A stretch of 64,000 bases of DNA from Phytopythium helicoides. Lineage: Eukaryota; Oomycota; Peronosporomycetes; Pythiales; Pythiaceae. Made by a program: the position numbers and the translations under genes. Below, one piece after another: positions 31,623 to 43,736 of the stretch. Every line of letters begins with the position of its first letter. Position 1 is the first letter of the stretch. Below the pieces are notes generated by a model. It worked only from the letters and a program-made list of their open reading frames with translations. It did no database searches and was not told where the DNA came from. The DNA lies in assembly GCA_024867545.1 (NCBI GenBank), contig JANFNE010000022.1, positions 496,001 through 560,000 on the forward strand. Reading direction: 5' to 3'.

Positions 31623-32400
31623 ATGGAGGCGCTGGAGCGCGAGCTGCTCGCGGGTGCGCCGCTCCCCGCGCTCCTCCCGCCGCCCGCTGAGCTGACCGCG
31701 CGTTGACTCGCAGACCCGCTGCTGCAGGACGTGAGGCGCGCGACGGCCGGCGAGCTGCGCGCCGTGCGGGCGCTCGAGAGGGGCGACGCGCTGCGGCTGG
31801 AGCTCCAGCTGCTCGACGGGTCGCGCGTCCGTGCGTGGGTCTGCCTGCTGCTGCAGGCAGGATCAAGGAGGCTGACGCTATGGGCCGTGGGGATGCAGGC
31901 GTGGAGGTGCCGCGGGGAGGCAGCGTGGCGGCGCTCAAGCGCGCGGCGCAGCGAGCGATGGCCGAGGCGGCGTCCAGCCGCGAGGGCGGCCGCCGCCGCC
32001 GCCTCTCATGGTACTGCGAGCTGGCTGCTGGCAGACGCTGCGGGTCGAGGTGGTGCTCATGAGAGCTATGCACGGCAGGAAGAAGGTGTGGAAGGACTGG
32101 TGCCTCGAGTTCCAGGGCGAGCTGCTCACCGACGGCCGCGCGGCGCTCGAGGCCGTGGGCATCGCGAGCGACGGCGCGCGGCTGGCGCTTCCGCTCGCTG
32201 CGCGACGGCCGCGTGCTCTCGGCGCGCGCCAAGAAGCAGGAGAGGGAGCGCGCGCGCGCCAAGGCCCAAGGCGTCCGGCCGGCGGCGGTGATCAACACGA
32301 CTGGACGCGTCCGTGGGGCAAGTCTACATGTACTTACAGCGCCCCGCGCGCGGCGGCGCCTACCGCACCTCCTCCTTGTCCTCCTCCATGGCGTCCATGA
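31623..32400 (+). CDS. SNRNP25: U11/U12 snRNP 25K protein homologue
   Basis: Exons 31623-31653, 31714-31830, 31899-32010 and 32079-32400 stay in frame (193 residues if unshifted). Blocks fitting the ubiquitin-like fold of the minor-spliceosome 25K protein are DPLLQDV, VEVPRGGSVAALKRAAQ and LSWKKVWKDWCLEFQGELL, followed by LTDGRAALEAVGIASDGARL. After GARLA the family ending would continue as FRSLRDGR, which lies one frame over from about 32190. Either one base is wrong there or the last ~65 residues are as read. The human protein contacts the 5' splice site of U12-type introns in the U11/U12 di-snRNP. The 3' end overlaps the convergent gene at 32360-32804. Confidence 0.72.
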
Positions 32401-32804
32401 GCTGGCGCAGCTCGTCCCAGAGCTGCTGGCGCGCAGCGCCCTCGAGCGCGCCAGCCAGCTTGGCGCTGCGCTCCTGGCCGTCGCGCGCGAACCAGACGCG
32501 CTCGATGTGGTCGTCGCCCTCGGGCAAGCGGCAGCGCGTGCTTGTCCTCGAGCCACACGGGCGGCCCGCGCGCCACGAGTCGCCGCAGCTCGGCCTTGCA
32601 GTCGGCCTCCTGCACCTTCTTCATGAAGGTGTGGAACTGCGAGTCCAGCAGCTGCTGCACCACGTCGGCCGCGAACAGCGCAGGGTGCCACGCGCCGCTG
32701 GGCGCCGTCTGGTACTCGCAGTAGTTGCCGTCCGCCAGCGTGATGTCCTCCATGGTCGCCATGCACTCGAGCCCCTCGGGCGGCTCGCCGTGGGTCGCCG
32801 CCAT
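32360..32804 (-). CDS. Conserved-looking protein of unknown function
   Basis: About 147 residues, starting MAATHGEPPEGLECMATMED. The composition is that of a real cytosolic protein: LADGNYCEYQTAPSG, then VVQQLLDSQFHTFMKKVQ. The frame read without change runs to 32334 with an Arg/Gly-rich tail that looks spurious. One base fewer near 32528 gives a natural ending (LPEGDDHIERVWFARDGQ ... MDAMEEDKEEVR) that stops at 32360. I cannot assign a family. It starts 150 bp from the divergent SPCS1 gene, with CCAAT boxes between them. Confidence 0.65.
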
Positions 32805-32954
32805 CTTCGCCCGGTCTGGGAAGAACTGGAATGAAGGCGTCGGCGAGCGCTCATTGGCTGAAAGTCTCTACAAACCTCCTCCCATTGGCCGAAATCCCGC
32901 TCGGACGGCCACAGCTGCCCACGTGGTCGCTCGCCACTAGCCGATATTGCCGCC
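32805..32954. promoter_or_regulatory. Divergent promoter with CCAAT boxes
   Basis: 150 bp between the unknown protein gene (-) and SPCS1 (+) hold two CCAAT boxes seen as TCATTGGCTG and CCATTGGCC (about 32853-32890). This is consistent with a shared, housekeeping-type promoter. Confidence 0.5.
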
Positions 32955-33313
32955 ATGGTCGACTACAAGGGGCAGCAGCTCGCCGAGAAGCTGCTGGTGC
33001 TCGTGTTCGTGGTCGTCTGCACGCCCGCGTGGATCTACGGCTTCCTGCAGCAGGACTTTTCCTACCCCTTCCGCGCCTGGCTGGCCGCCACGGCGCTCAG
33101 CGCGCTGGTGCGTGGTGACCGAGACGCGTCGCGACCTCGGAGATATGGTGGGCGGTGGCCGAGCCTGACGCTGACGCTGCATTTGCATCTGTGTCCCGAC
33201 AGCTCGTGCTGCCCAATTGGGGAATCTACAACCGCAACCCGGTCAAGTGGCTGCCCAGCGCCATGTACGTGCGCAAGCCCAAGGACAAGGACGCCAAGAC
33301 CAAGACAAGCTAG
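32955..33313 (+). CDS. SPCS1: Signal peptidase complex subunit 1 (SPC12)
   Basis: Exons 32955-33107 and 33203-33313 give 87 residues. The protein starts MVDYKGQQLAEKLL, as in the SPC12 family (human MDYKGQKLAEQ), has two membrane segments (LVLVFVVVCTPAWIYGFL and AWLAATALSAL) and the family ending NWGIYNRNPVKWLP. It is a non-catalytic subunit of the ER signal peptidase complex that helps to select cleavage substrates. The intron of 95 nt has a CAG acceptor. Confidence 0.92.
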
Positions 33314-33433
33314 CGATAGAGGCGCGCGCGGCTTTCATACACGAGCAAAGAGATGTATTTGACGAATTGCTAGCGTCTATGGCAGTCGGAGACGAACGTC
33401 GGGCGGTTGAGGGAAGGACGAACGGCCGCTAGG

Positions 33434-34141
33434 CTACTCCTCGGCCGCCTCCTCCTCCTCCTCGTCGCCCTCCTCCTCGTCGCCGTCCTCGCCTTCACCC
33501 TCCTCGTCGTCGTCCTCGTCGTCGCTGTCGCGCGAGAGGTAGAGCTGCACGGGGTGCTTCCAGACCTCGTCCTTGATGAACTCGGCGAGCTCGTGGTCGC
33601 CCTCTGCCGAGGCGAGCCAGGAGAGGAAGGAGGCGCCTTCCTTGGCCTCCTTGGCCTCGTCCGTGTCCTTCCACTCGAGCCCCGAGGCCGTGACCTGGTC
33701 CTCGCCCTCGTCGTCCTCGGAGAAGACGATCTGCTTCCAGACGGTCTTGTTGGCGAGGAAGGGGTTCTCCTTGAGCGCGAGCGCGAGCTTGTAGCTGCCG
33801 TTGTTGTCCTCGAGGAACTCGACGTCGAGCGAGGTGGCGTGCTCCAGGATGAGCTCGTCCTGCTCGTCGATGCTGGCGGCCAGCAGCGGGTGGTTGCTCA
33901 GCGCCTGCTTCCAGAGGCCGGGCACCTGCGCGAGCAGCGCGTTACGCTTGGCGAACGTCGGCGCCTTGCTCTTGTTGAACTTGCGCTCGATGGCCAGCAC
34001 CTCCTTGGCCAGCGCCGCGTCCGCCGCCTCCAGCTCCGCGTTCACCTCCTCCACCTGCTCCAGCACCTTCTGCACGCGCTCCAGCTCCTCTGGCGCCGGC
34101 TCCTCGGTGCGCTGGCGCTTGGCGGACGGCTCGCCGGTCAT
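33434..34141 (-). CDS. SET: SET/TAF-I family NAP-domain histone chaperone
   Basis: Single exon of 235 residues. The start chosen is MTGEPSAKRQR (NLS-like) at 34141; the open frame continues upstream without support. A helical coiled segment (LERVQKVLEQVEEVNAELE) is followed by the NAP fold (IERKFNKSK, VPGLWKQALSNHPLL, VEFLEDNNGSYKLAL, FLANKTVWKQIVF) and an acidic tail of Asp/Glu. This matches SET/TAF-I, a nuclear histone chaperone and phosphatase-2A inhibitor in animals. It lies tail to tail with SPCS1. Confidence 0.9.
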   Translation of the reverse strand: MTGEPSAKRQRTEEPAPEELERVQKVLEQVEEVNAELEAADAALAKEVLAIERKFNKSKAPTFAKRNALLAQVPGLWKQALSNHPLLAASIDEQDELILEHATSLDVEFLEDNNGSYKLALALKENPFLANKTVWKQIVFSEDDEGEDQVTASGLEWKDTDEAKEAKEGASFLSWLASAEGDHELAEFIKDEVWKHPVQLYLSRDSDDEDDDEEGEGEDGDEEEGDEEEEEAAEE

Positions 34142-34649
34142 CGTGAGCTGCTGGGCGAGAGGCTGGCGAGGCGCGCGGGCGGCCGCGGGGCTTTTCGGGA
34201 TTGAGCGCCGCCAAACAGCGCGGGAAACCGACGCGGGAAGACGGCCATTCGTTGCGCTCGATGTGGCGCACACCGCTTTGGCTGATTACGAGCGCCGGCT
34301 TCAACGCGCGACTGGCGGAGAGAGCGGCCGCCACGGACAGCCACGCGGCGAGGAGGAAGGAGGGGAGCAGGCGGATCGACGTCTGCGATTGGCACCAGCA
34401 GCAGTGGCGCTGCACCAGTGGTGGCCCATGCAGCCGTTTGAAAACGGACAACAACTTCAACCTGGAATCCTTTCCGCATGAAATCCATTCCGCAGCCTCT
34501 AGGACCGACCGGGACCCGCCACTACGCCCGACTGCCGTCTGCGAACGGCCTCCGCGCCGGACCCCGCGGCGACCGCCTCGTTCGCGGCGGAGAGCTGGTG
34601 TGAAGCCCGCGGTGCGGCATCTGAAGGCGTGCGCAGTCGCGGTACTTTC
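34142..34649. other. Upstream of SET and downstream of SPAG17
   Basis: No independent gene is seen. The stretch 34520-34760 has a minus-strand frame (FDLFVDLVDHFKLSLD) that looks like a natural C-terminal extension of SPAG17, but reaching it from the last exon needs an unresolved frame change. Confidence 0.45.
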
Positions 34650-37600
34650 TCAGGGCTCCGCTGGTGGACGGCGACTTCTGGATCGCACTCGCAGTCCAGG
34701 CTGAGCTTGAAGTGATCGACCAGGTCGACAAAGAGATCGAAGCTGACCTATCGATTGCATCCACTCGCGGGTCTCAATGAGTTTTTTTACACCCACCACC
34801 AAGTCATAGTACTCACCTGCAAGGGTGCGCCATGATGAAGGCGCTTCGAAAGTGCAACGGAGAGCTCTGACGTCGTCACACCCACTCCGAGAGCGTGCAC
34901 AATCGCCTGCCGAGCTGCAGTCAAGCAAACTCATAGCATCAGGATCTGCACACTTGTTAGTGAAAACAAGCAGCGTACTCTGGGCGAGTGAAAGCAGACC
35001 GCTAGCCGACTCATCGACCTGAGAAAACGCAGTCCACAGCAGAGCCATCGGGTCATCCACATCGTTGCCCGGGTCATCGCACGTCCCGTCGTCACTTTCG
35101 GAGCCATATTGATCGAACTCGTCGTCTTCGTCTTCATCACCATCAGCGTTATCCCTTGGACTCCCTTCGCCGGGGCCTCCACCTGCTTCCTCATTCCCTT
35201 CAGGAACAGTTTCCATTTGTGTTCCTTTGCTCGCGGCTGCTAAACGCAACTCTCTTGCTTTTTGTCGTTCCTGCTTCTTTCGAGCGCGAGCCGCTTTGTA
35301 CGCCGCCAGCACGCGTTTTTGCATCGCAGCTTCCTGGGCAATCGCATCCGCATTGCGAGGGTCGACCACCTTGAACCGGTCCTTGTTTGCTTCCCGATCG
35401 CTTTGCCACTGCTTCCACTTACGCCATGACACCTGCATCTGCTCTATTTGTGCAGTCGAGAGTGGCTGCAGCGACCACAAGCGACGAACAATGATAAACG
35501 ATTGTTTGTTTTCCCGATCAAACTCCGCATAGTAGTCGGACGATAGGAGTTTACCGACTGTCGCAGCGGGCTTGCGTAGACTCATTAGTCGGCTAGTGAG
35601 GGCTTGATCGCGGAATAAGGGAGCAGGAGGCAGAGTCGGAATCCCTGACCAAGGCTTCATGGCAACGATTGACTGCAGAAACGCGCGAGGCAAAGAAAGC
35701 GGGGCTTCTTTGCCTGCGCTGCCATCGGAGATATCCTTGATATAATCCGATACCTCGTGGGGTTGCAAGATTTCAAGAGCAGTTCCATCACCGTTTAGGA
35801 CAAATACGTGCGGCTCAATCGGGTTGTTGATAGTTGCCTGAGCGGGGATGTGTCTGACTCCATATTTCTGCGTTTCAGCCTCGCTCACAACCCCCGCGAG
35901 GTCGACTGATGCGCGAGGAGCACTCGATCCATCACCAGTCTCTACCAAGAACACGTTCTGCTCCTGATCGCAAAGCTCGAACCGCCCAAGGCGGATATCA
36001 AAGTAGTAAACACCGTTATGGTTGACCACATCCAGCTCATTGTCATCGTCGCCCGAAGCTCCTGGCGTAGTTGAGGATAGCGAGTATTCGATGCGACCGC
36101 TATCCTTGGCGATGATCCGTGTGCCATCAGGTTTGGTAGTTATCACCCGACCGTTTACCTGCGCCGTCACTTTGGTGTTATAAGCAATCTCGATGACAGT
36201 GCCATCGTAGACTTTCACGACACCTCGGGTTCGTAAACCACCTTTGGTAACAGCAACTCGCTCTCCAGATGCATGACGCTGAGCCGTCAGGTTTACATTG
36301 ATATCATAGCAAACATCAGCAAATCCGTGCTTCTGGACGAGGATGTGCGATTCTTCAGAGTTCAAATACATTCGAGTGCCATCCAGGTGATATATAACTC
36401 GAGCTCCATCCGTGTGTGTCGCGATGATAACACCGTTTGCTTGGTGCTCAACCACAGCTTTGGTTTCAGGGTCGACGGTGAATCCCGATGTAGTTACAAG
36501 TCTGCTTTGAGTAGACTTGCATCGTTCTAAAGATCCATCTGTGCATATGACAACATTATAGGCCGCGCCTTCAGGTGTGAGCACTTGACCCTTATTTCCA
36601 TGCAATACTCGAAGCACGCATCCCCGCCCGTAGATGAGCCGATACACCTCTTGGTCTATCTTCTCTTCGTCTCCCCCATCATGGTCATACTTTTGTATGA
36701 TTGATCCGTCCGAGCACGCTGTAATGATGAGACCACACGGGAAAGAGTTCGAAACAGTCACGCTTGTGAATTTGTCCGGCTTCTTTGGGAACTGTTTCCT
36801 TCCTTCGCAAATATGAAGCCGCGATTCGTCTTCAAATGACGCAGCAAACTGCATCGCATGAGGGGTAGCCGGGTGGGGAGAGTTCAGCTTTTGATCACCT
36901 TCAAGTGGTCGCAAACCAAACACGCCACTGCATCGAGCCATGTCAGCCTAATAGATCAACCAACCTGTATCGTTAGGAAATACAAGCAACGCACCGGCCT
37001 TGGTACACACTGAGCCATGCTTGTCCTCGGGGGTTTTGATGGAGACGCACGACACTATGATCGGCTGGATAGAACACCCACTGTTTCTCTGATACCTGGT
37101 CGAGCTCTGAAGACGAGAGAGGGACACAAGCTCGTGATGCTTCTGCTGTTCGAGGGGTCAGGTACTCTGGAGACATTGCTCGCTCTTTCTTCCAGTCTTT
37201 GAACGCTGGGCGGTGACGGACGTGATCTCGTGCTGACCAAAACGAAGTTCGGAATCGACCTGGGGCAGTTGGAGTAAGATAAGCCAGAAGAAGAGCGTCA
37301 GTCGGCTCATAATACGACTTGAAGACTGCAGGAGAGCGAAGTAGGATTTGGGCAAGTCGTTGGGGAAATACACGCTCGTTCAACAGCTCTCCATACTCTC
37401 GTGACTGCACTTTTCCTGCCCAGATTGCCCCTAGTTGCTCCTCAATCTGTAGCAATTGGCGTGTTAGATGAACATGTGGAATTGTAAGTTCCTGCGGACA
37501 GAAGGAGGCGAACTCGGTCTCAAGTACTCCGCGCTCCATTTGCGAAAGCATCGGAGCAACTGGAAATCCTTTACGTCCAGCATTACCCACACCAGGCAGA

Positions 37601-38998
37601 TCACTCAATTGCCACATCATGCGCTCAATGTCAGCAATAGCCATCCCATACGCACTAGGGAGAGTATACGGGCTCCCATTCAAGCGCAGTGCATCTCGAC
37701 ACGCACTAGCCCGGGCAACTCGCATCGCTGCTTCATCGCCAAACTCGATCCACTCTTGGTGATAAAGCGCAGGGCATGAACTCAGGGACTTACTTTCCTC
37801 CTCCTCCTCGTTTTCGTCCTCGTCATCCTCTTCATCATCTCCTTCGCCTTTTACATCCATTTCTACGGTTGCACCAACGGCTTCACGCAGCGCATATACC
37901 ACCGAGCTTACAGACGTGCTGGCAGGGAAAGCCGATTGAAGTACTTTCTCATACGTGTGCTGCAATCGTCGACACTGCTTTGAGTTTGACTCAATCGAAG
38001 GGATTGAGTACACTTTTGTAGTTTGTACCCATTCCTTGAAGGCAAACTTGTCGATCGACAGGCGCTCTAGGGTCTCCATAACATCATTTACTAGATCTGC
38101 GGCGAGAATTCCTTGGCTTAAAGCAGCATCAGCTGGATCTACACGAGCGCACGATATGTCGGTGAAGACAAAGTCACTCCACTGTAAGCCGCCGACCCTC
38201 GAGGCATTGTAAAATGATGCAATTGTTGGATTCGCCGTGAGAAAGGGAGATGGTGGAGCCTGCGAACGACTCGAGTGGAGAGAGGCTATCGAACTTGGTA
38301 GGATTGAGGCTCGAGCGGCGGCTACTGGAGCCCATAGAGGAACTCTTCCGGCGGCTTCGGAGCTCCTTCAGTGGGTCTACCAGCAGAACGACTCCATCGA
38401 TGAGAGGAAGTAACGGAAGCTGCTCGTCCGCGTGCGAGTCCATTAAGGCGCGATCACAGCCAGCTTCTCCAAACCGTAGCAGCTGCTCAACCTCTTCCAG
38501 TGACGAGGGGTAGTCCACCAGCAAGTATATCCGCGCTGATGCGGAGGGCTGCGGACCGGGAGTCGCATCTGACTCGACCGCTGAGCCTCCTCCGTCCGTG
38601 ACGTCCGCTTCCGCAGCCTGTTCCTCCTGCAGCCTCTCAAACTCGCGCTTGTCCCGATCAACGAGCGCCTGGAACGCAGTCGCCAGCATCTCAGGCGTCA
38701 CCTCCGCCTCTTCGTGCGCAGCACCAGCCACGGGAAGAGCGCCGGCGCTCGACGTGCTGCCAGTCAGCAGCGACGCCCCTCCTTCTGCGCGACCTTCCTC
38801 CTGCCCACGCGCGCGAAGCAGCGCCTCCCGCGCCAGCTCCGCGCGCCGCACGACGCGCCGCGAGCCGCCGCGGGCCCACGCCGCTCGCGCCTCGTCCGCC
38901 TCCACCAGCGCCGCCAGCTCCGCGAGCGCCTGCGCCTCCAGCGGCGTCGCGCCGCTCGCCAGCGCCACGCAGTGGAAGCGCCATGACGAAGTCCGCAT
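34650..38998 (-). CDS. SPAG17: SPAG17/PF6-like ciliary central-pair protein
   Basis: A large minus-strand gene. Exon 1 (from 38998) carries ARIYLLVDYPSSLEEVEQLL, the PF6 N-terminal block. The second part (about 38190-37009) holds FKEWVQTTKVYSIPS, a Glu/Asp-rich linker and VVRLHQNPRGQAWLS. A 61-nt intron (36948-37008) joins it in phase to ADMARCSGVFGLRPLEGDQ. The third part has repeated G-x-x-I-x-x-x-x-DGT/DG units (LIITACSDGSIIQKYD, GVIIATHTDGARVIYHLDG) characteristic of SPAG17. A donor GTGAGT at 34816 suggests one more intron; read through, the frame ends at 34650. SPAG17/PF6 builds the C1a projection of motile 9+2 cilia and is expected in a zoospore-forming organism. Exon 1's 3' border and the exact C-terminus are unresolved. 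Confidence 0.83.
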
Positions 38999-39084
38999 GG
39001 CGACCGAGGCGTCCTTTCGCTGATTCGACCGAAATACGGCCGTGATACTACTGCCAACTCAGTTCTCGAAGAAAGGGCGGCGAG
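38999..39084. promoter_or_regulatory. 86-bp divergent promoter, SPAG17 / glycosidase-like
   Basis: The two start codons are 86 bp apart. The sequence contains no obvious CCAAT box. The close spacing implies overlapping promoters. Confidence 0.4.
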
Positions 39085-41744
39085 ATGACGCGCTGGTGGA
39101 CCAGGATGGCGGCGCTGGCGGCCGCCTGCGCGGCCCGCGCGGCCTCCGGTGCGGCCCCCGGCGCGTGCGAGGAGGCGCAGCTGAAGCGTGAGGCGGGCGC
39201 GGTGCTGGCGGCGCACTTCGACGTCGAGTTCGGCGCGGTGGCGGCAGGTGACGCGGCGCGCGCGGGCTTCCAGCACCTGGTGCGGCTGCGTGCGGGTGTA
39301 GGCGGGGACGAGCGGAGCTGACGGGCTGGCGCCGAGCAGAAACCGGCGGACGCCATGTTCGCGGCGCAGGCGCTCGCGCACGACGACTTCCCGCAGGCGG
39401 CGGCGCAGTTCCAGTGAGTGGGGGGAGGATGTGGGCGTGCTCACCGGGTTGTGGGGGACTGAAGCCTTCTTTCTGGTCGTGGCGACAGGAACGTGCTCAA
39501 GTTCCAGCACCCGAGCGGACTGCTACCGCACATGGTCTACGGGCCGTCGGTCCCGGCCGAGGCCGTGTGGATCGACAGCAACCGCACATACCACCCAGGA
39601 CCGGCGTTCTGGGCTTCCAATCGAAGTGCAGCCGCTGCTGTGACGAGTGCCCGCAACGGAGAGGAGGGATCCGAGACTAGTGGCAGCTCGCAGGCATCGC
39701 CTGCAGATTTGATTCCGGCGGGGACATCAGCGATCCTGGCGCCACCTATTGCTGCAGATACGGCATGGCAGATCTTTCGCCTTGCGCCGTACGACGCTGT
39801 GCTTGGGCGTCGTGAGCTACCAGACACCAGCGCTGCAGTTTCTGTGCAATGTGTATGAACCGCTGAAGCGCCTTCAGACATTTATACTGACAAACCGAAC
39901 AGAGCGCCTGGACGGGCTTGATGCCAACTCTGTTGGACGAGTCGTGACACATGTAAGTTTAAGGTAATTCCTGCAAACGAAATCCAATTCCTCAACAAGT
40001 TAACTGCATGGCCGCAGCACCCGTGGGAGACGTTCTCAGGCCTATCGCGGCACTGGAAATACTTCTTGGCGAGGCTGAAGAAAGCAGATGACTACACTCA
40101 GGTCGTCAACACTATCCCAGCTCAAGCTAAGGAGCGATTTGCCGCCGGCGCCATCGGTGCAGGGTGGTCTGCCAACGAGGCCATCATCGATTTGTATGAG
40201 CCAATGATCTACTTGGCATCAACCATCAAGTATGATGACGATCTCCTCGGAGACGCAGTCGCATCCTTTTCGGTTGCAGACGTCGAGTTCAATTCTCTTG
40301 TATTGCGATCCGCTCAGGCGCTAGTGAATATTGCACATATCCTGGCAGACCACTCGTCTGTTTGCACGGACTTCTCGTTATCAAGGGACGACATTCGGGA
40401 TGAAATCCCAATTTTGAGATCTGTCGTTGCTGGCCTCCAGAAAGCAATCATCGGTGGCACGAACCAAACAAAGACGTTTTGGAACGAAACGAGTCAGGTG
40501 ACGCATGCTAGGACCATTTTCATTCTACTTTCACCCACTAACTGCTACTATATTGTGCTGTTTACCTATGACAGTTTTTCAACGATGTGGACGCCGTATC
40601 TCCAACTAGCGTCCACTCCTTGCGCCAAGCTCTTCCTGCATATGCATCGGAACTCGGCGCGTCGATCAAACTTATGGTGTTTGAACACTTTCTTTCTCGA
40701 TCGGGGACCTTTGACTTCTTTTGCTCCAAGTTCTCAGCCTCTTTTTTCGCGTGCTCTAACGAAGCGGATACACCTCGATCTACTTGGACACTTTACAACT
40801 ATTTCGTCCAGCGAGCTTTTACGCTGGTACGTTCGATTGTGGTAATGTCCGTCAAGTAATTAGGTCACAAACGTGTACTGCTTCATGCACAGAATGGATT
40901 TCCTGGTATCGGGGAGTTTCTTCGAACAAGACACGAGACATGGTATGTGAGGCATCGAGAATGCCGGTTATACGTCACCCGTCAGCACCAACAGCCAGTC
41001 GAGCCCTATCGACTTCTATCCTCGCTGATTCTACGCCGACTCCGTCCAGATCCAGTGATGCTGGACATACAGTGCTATCGCTCGTGTATAATTCGGAAAC
41101 AGGCAGGGCAACACCGGCTGTATTCGATGACACTTACATCGGGTCGACTCTCGCGGCCGCGGCGTTCCTCAATATTTTACTTCCCAGCAGGTACGAGGGT
41201 CATCTGATCAAAATGACCTGAAATTCCTTTCGTAACGTTTGAGTCATTGGATGCTTCCGATACAGTGACAGCACCGCCAAGCCCGGATAAGCCTCCTGTT
41301 GACCACCGCATGCTGACTGTCATCATGTGTGTAGAGCTGGTCGTCGCCTTTGGCGTTGCACTCAGCTGCGTACTTTTCTCCGTTTACTTCGTTGTAAATC
41401 GTCCACGCGACGGACGGACCACTTCGCCGTCGCGTGAAAATGGACAACGAGCTCGGCCCCAGCGTCGGCGGTCGCGCGGCAGGTCTGGCAACAGTCGGCT
41501 TCGAGACGACTCCGATGGAGAAGATCGAAATTCAATGGGCTCATCTTGGTACAGTGACGAGAGGGCCTCATACTCGTCAGTGTCAGGATATGACCAAGTG
41601 GACGACGAGTTGGAAGAGGCACTGCTGTCGGATGAAGACGAACATGCGTACGGGTCGATCGAGCAGCAAGGAAGTGGACAAGCTGTAGTCAACTCGATGT
41701 GGGGCTCGCTGAAGGATGCACTTCATGCTATTAGTCCATGGTAA
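39085..41744 (+). CDS. Type I membrane glycosidase-like protein
   Basis: Predicted exons are 39085-39279, 39340-39413, 39489-39952, 40018-40497, 40575-40826, 40893-about 41190 and about 41271-41744. The N-terminus is a signal peptide (MAALAAACAARAASG). GLLPHMVYGPSVPAEAVWID, HPGPAFWASN, QFLCNVYEPLKRLQ and HPWETFSGLSRHW recall (alpha/alpha)6-barrel glycosidases of the GH63/mannosylglycerate-hydrolase type. Near the end a membrane segment (VIMCVELVVAFGVALSCVLF) is followed by an acidic cytosolic tail. The frame breaks near 39812 (DAVLG to SYQTPALQFLC), and the exon after 40893 is ambiguous: one frame keeps phase, another has the better protein sequence DDTYIGSTLAAAAFLNILLP. Enzyme class and substrate are inference. 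Confidence 0.6.
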
Positions 41745-41892
41745 AACCAAGTTACTCTGTATGCAGGTGCACAATTGAATGGTCAATATGAAGACCCAAC
41801 ACATGTATTGGTGTACTCATTCTCAACAACGAACACGACAGCCGGTCGCAGCGAGGGTAGTCGTGTCTGATTTTTTGTTGTCGACCCGCAAA

Positions 41893-43686
41893 CTATGATG
41901 CTGGAGAAGGTGGAAACGTGCCGAGCTTCATCTGACTCATCACTACCATGTATACGAGGGCAACAACGAACATGATAGAGCCAAGTGTGAAGTGCAAGTA
42001 CTCCATGTGTCCATCGTTGAGATTGGTCGTGATGTATTTGCCCCAAAGCAGGACCTAGCGACGACTGCAGCGTGCTGCCAATTGACATGACAAAAAAGCT
42101 GATCGTGATCGACGTACTTCGCATGCGCTGGGGAACCTCCGAGTAGCAGATATCATAAGATGAGATCGACACGAATACGCATGCCAGCGAGACGAGGAGG
42201 TACTGGCCGATCGCATTGTACCACTTGATGTTGTTCATGACCTGTCCCCCGTCATTGTTCAGTAGATACTCAATTTCGCCAGACGCCCCGACGTAGGTGA
42301 TTGGCCCAGCACTACGCCGCACGATCTCAAATACGCCAGACCAAAACATAGCGAGCGAACCGACAAGGAAGCCCGTCAAGACTTTGCCGAATTGACTTGG
42401 AGGCTTGCCAGCGTACTTGGCATACAGCGGGTATGCCACTTTGTGCAGAAGAGGAACCCAAATCACGGCAGAAAGTGGATTGAACATCTGCACGGTCGGG
42501 CCGGGATCTGCCATGAGTCGATGCTGCTATACAGGCGCACATCAGTCTGCTGAATGATTGTCTGGTTGTTGGCGCGCTGGTTTTCGCACATCCACCAAAA
42601 CACGTTGAAAGCATTGAACGGTAGCACGCGAATGATCCGCTTGACTCCATAGACGAGTTCCGAGTCGTAGTTGCCGCCGTTACGTTCATCAGCACCATCC
42701 ATGAAGGACGAGTCGCGACCAAAGTACACCCAAATAATTGTGCCTAGTAGGGAAAGCGCACCAGAAACATAAGAGATGTTGTGCCCAACTTCTCCATTGT
42801 CTGACAAAAATGCTGCCGGGACGTTCAGAATCACGGCAAAGAGGTACGACGCGGTTCCCAGCACGATCATTCGCGCGCGGAAGTTGTGCTTGGCATGGCC
42901 AACTACAATCCGGATTACCACTGCGATGGAATGAGAAGTTGGCGGAACGTTGGCGTAGCGACGTCGTGAAGCAAACAAAACCCACGCTGTCAACAGCATC
43001 AATATGAAGCCAGCAGTGTAAACCGAAAAGTAGCCGTAGTCGGCTGGGATTGTGCCAATTCCATGAACAGAAATGGTTGGAAAAAGCAAATACGCGAGGA
43101 ACGTGCCTAGGTTGCCAAACCAATAATGAATGCTGAAGAATTTGACCTTGTCGTCTGGCGGTGCAGTGGGCGAGAATTGGTCGCCACCAAGCGAGACCGA
43201 CAGCGAAGTGATACTGATTTGGGTCAAGCCGACACCAAGGAAAAGACCAATGTTGAATAGGGCCTTGCTTGCTCCAAGACTACTTATAACAACGGGGATT
43301 GCAGCCAGCGCAACTGGAATCAACCCAACGGCGCTTGAAGCAAGAAGAGTCTTGAACTTGCCCAGCTTCTCGTCCGCAATGTATCCGGTCAAGATGCATG
43401 CGAATTGACAAATCGAGTCGAAGGTGGTCTTCATCGAGTTGGAGCCCTTGTTCGACCACCCAAGCTTCATGAAGAAGTTCTTGAGCGACTGCACGACGCC
43501 GTAGTGGGTCAGCTCTGAACAGAGGATGGCGACGAAGATGAAGATGCAGACTCGAGTGAGAACATTCTTGGAGTACTTGGCTGGTCGCTCGTCCCAGAGT
43601 TTGGTGGTGTAGGCGCCATCGGCACTTCCGGGTGTGAAGGTTTTGGGCGTGACGATTGGCGACGGCGATGGTATTGCGCTGACCAT
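41893..43686 (-). pseudogene. POT/PTR family transporter, copy 1 (two frame breaks)
   Basis: Starts MVSAIPSPSPIVTPKTFTPG at 43686. Family landmarks are ELTHYGVVQSLKNFF, SLGGDQFSPTAPPDDKVKFF (the PTR2 signature region), FRARMIVLGTASYLFAV, FWWMCENQRANNQTIIQQ, and the C-terminal half VQMFNPLSAVIWVPLL through YSEVPQRMRSTSITISFFV. Compared with copy 2, one base is missing near 42502 (WQIP to GPTVQ) and one is extra near 42056 (SSL to VLL). The natural end is TAG at 41893. POT proteins are 12-14-helix proton-coupled symporters of peptides, nitrate or other small solutes; the substrate here is unknown. The breaks may be sequencing errors. Confidence 0.83.
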
Positions 43687-43715
43687 GGCGATGTCGGGAA
43701 GAGTGCTGCGGCCGA

Positions 43716-43736
43716 GGCGAATTGGAAAGTGAATGA
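43716..43736 (-). promoter_or_regulatory. Oomycete Inr/FPR-type core promoter of POT1
   Basis: The minus strand reads TCATTCACTTTCCAATTCGC, about 30-50 bp upstream of the start codon. It fits the oomycete initiator (TCAYTYY) plus flanking promoter region. The surrounding ~130 bp match the POT2 upstream region at 48884-49018. Confidence 0.6.

Noticed and set aside
31573..32766. 397-codon minus-strand frame across SNRNP25
   Set aside because: Arg/Ala-rich shadow in GC-rich DNA. The plus-strand splice structure with family motifs explains the region better.
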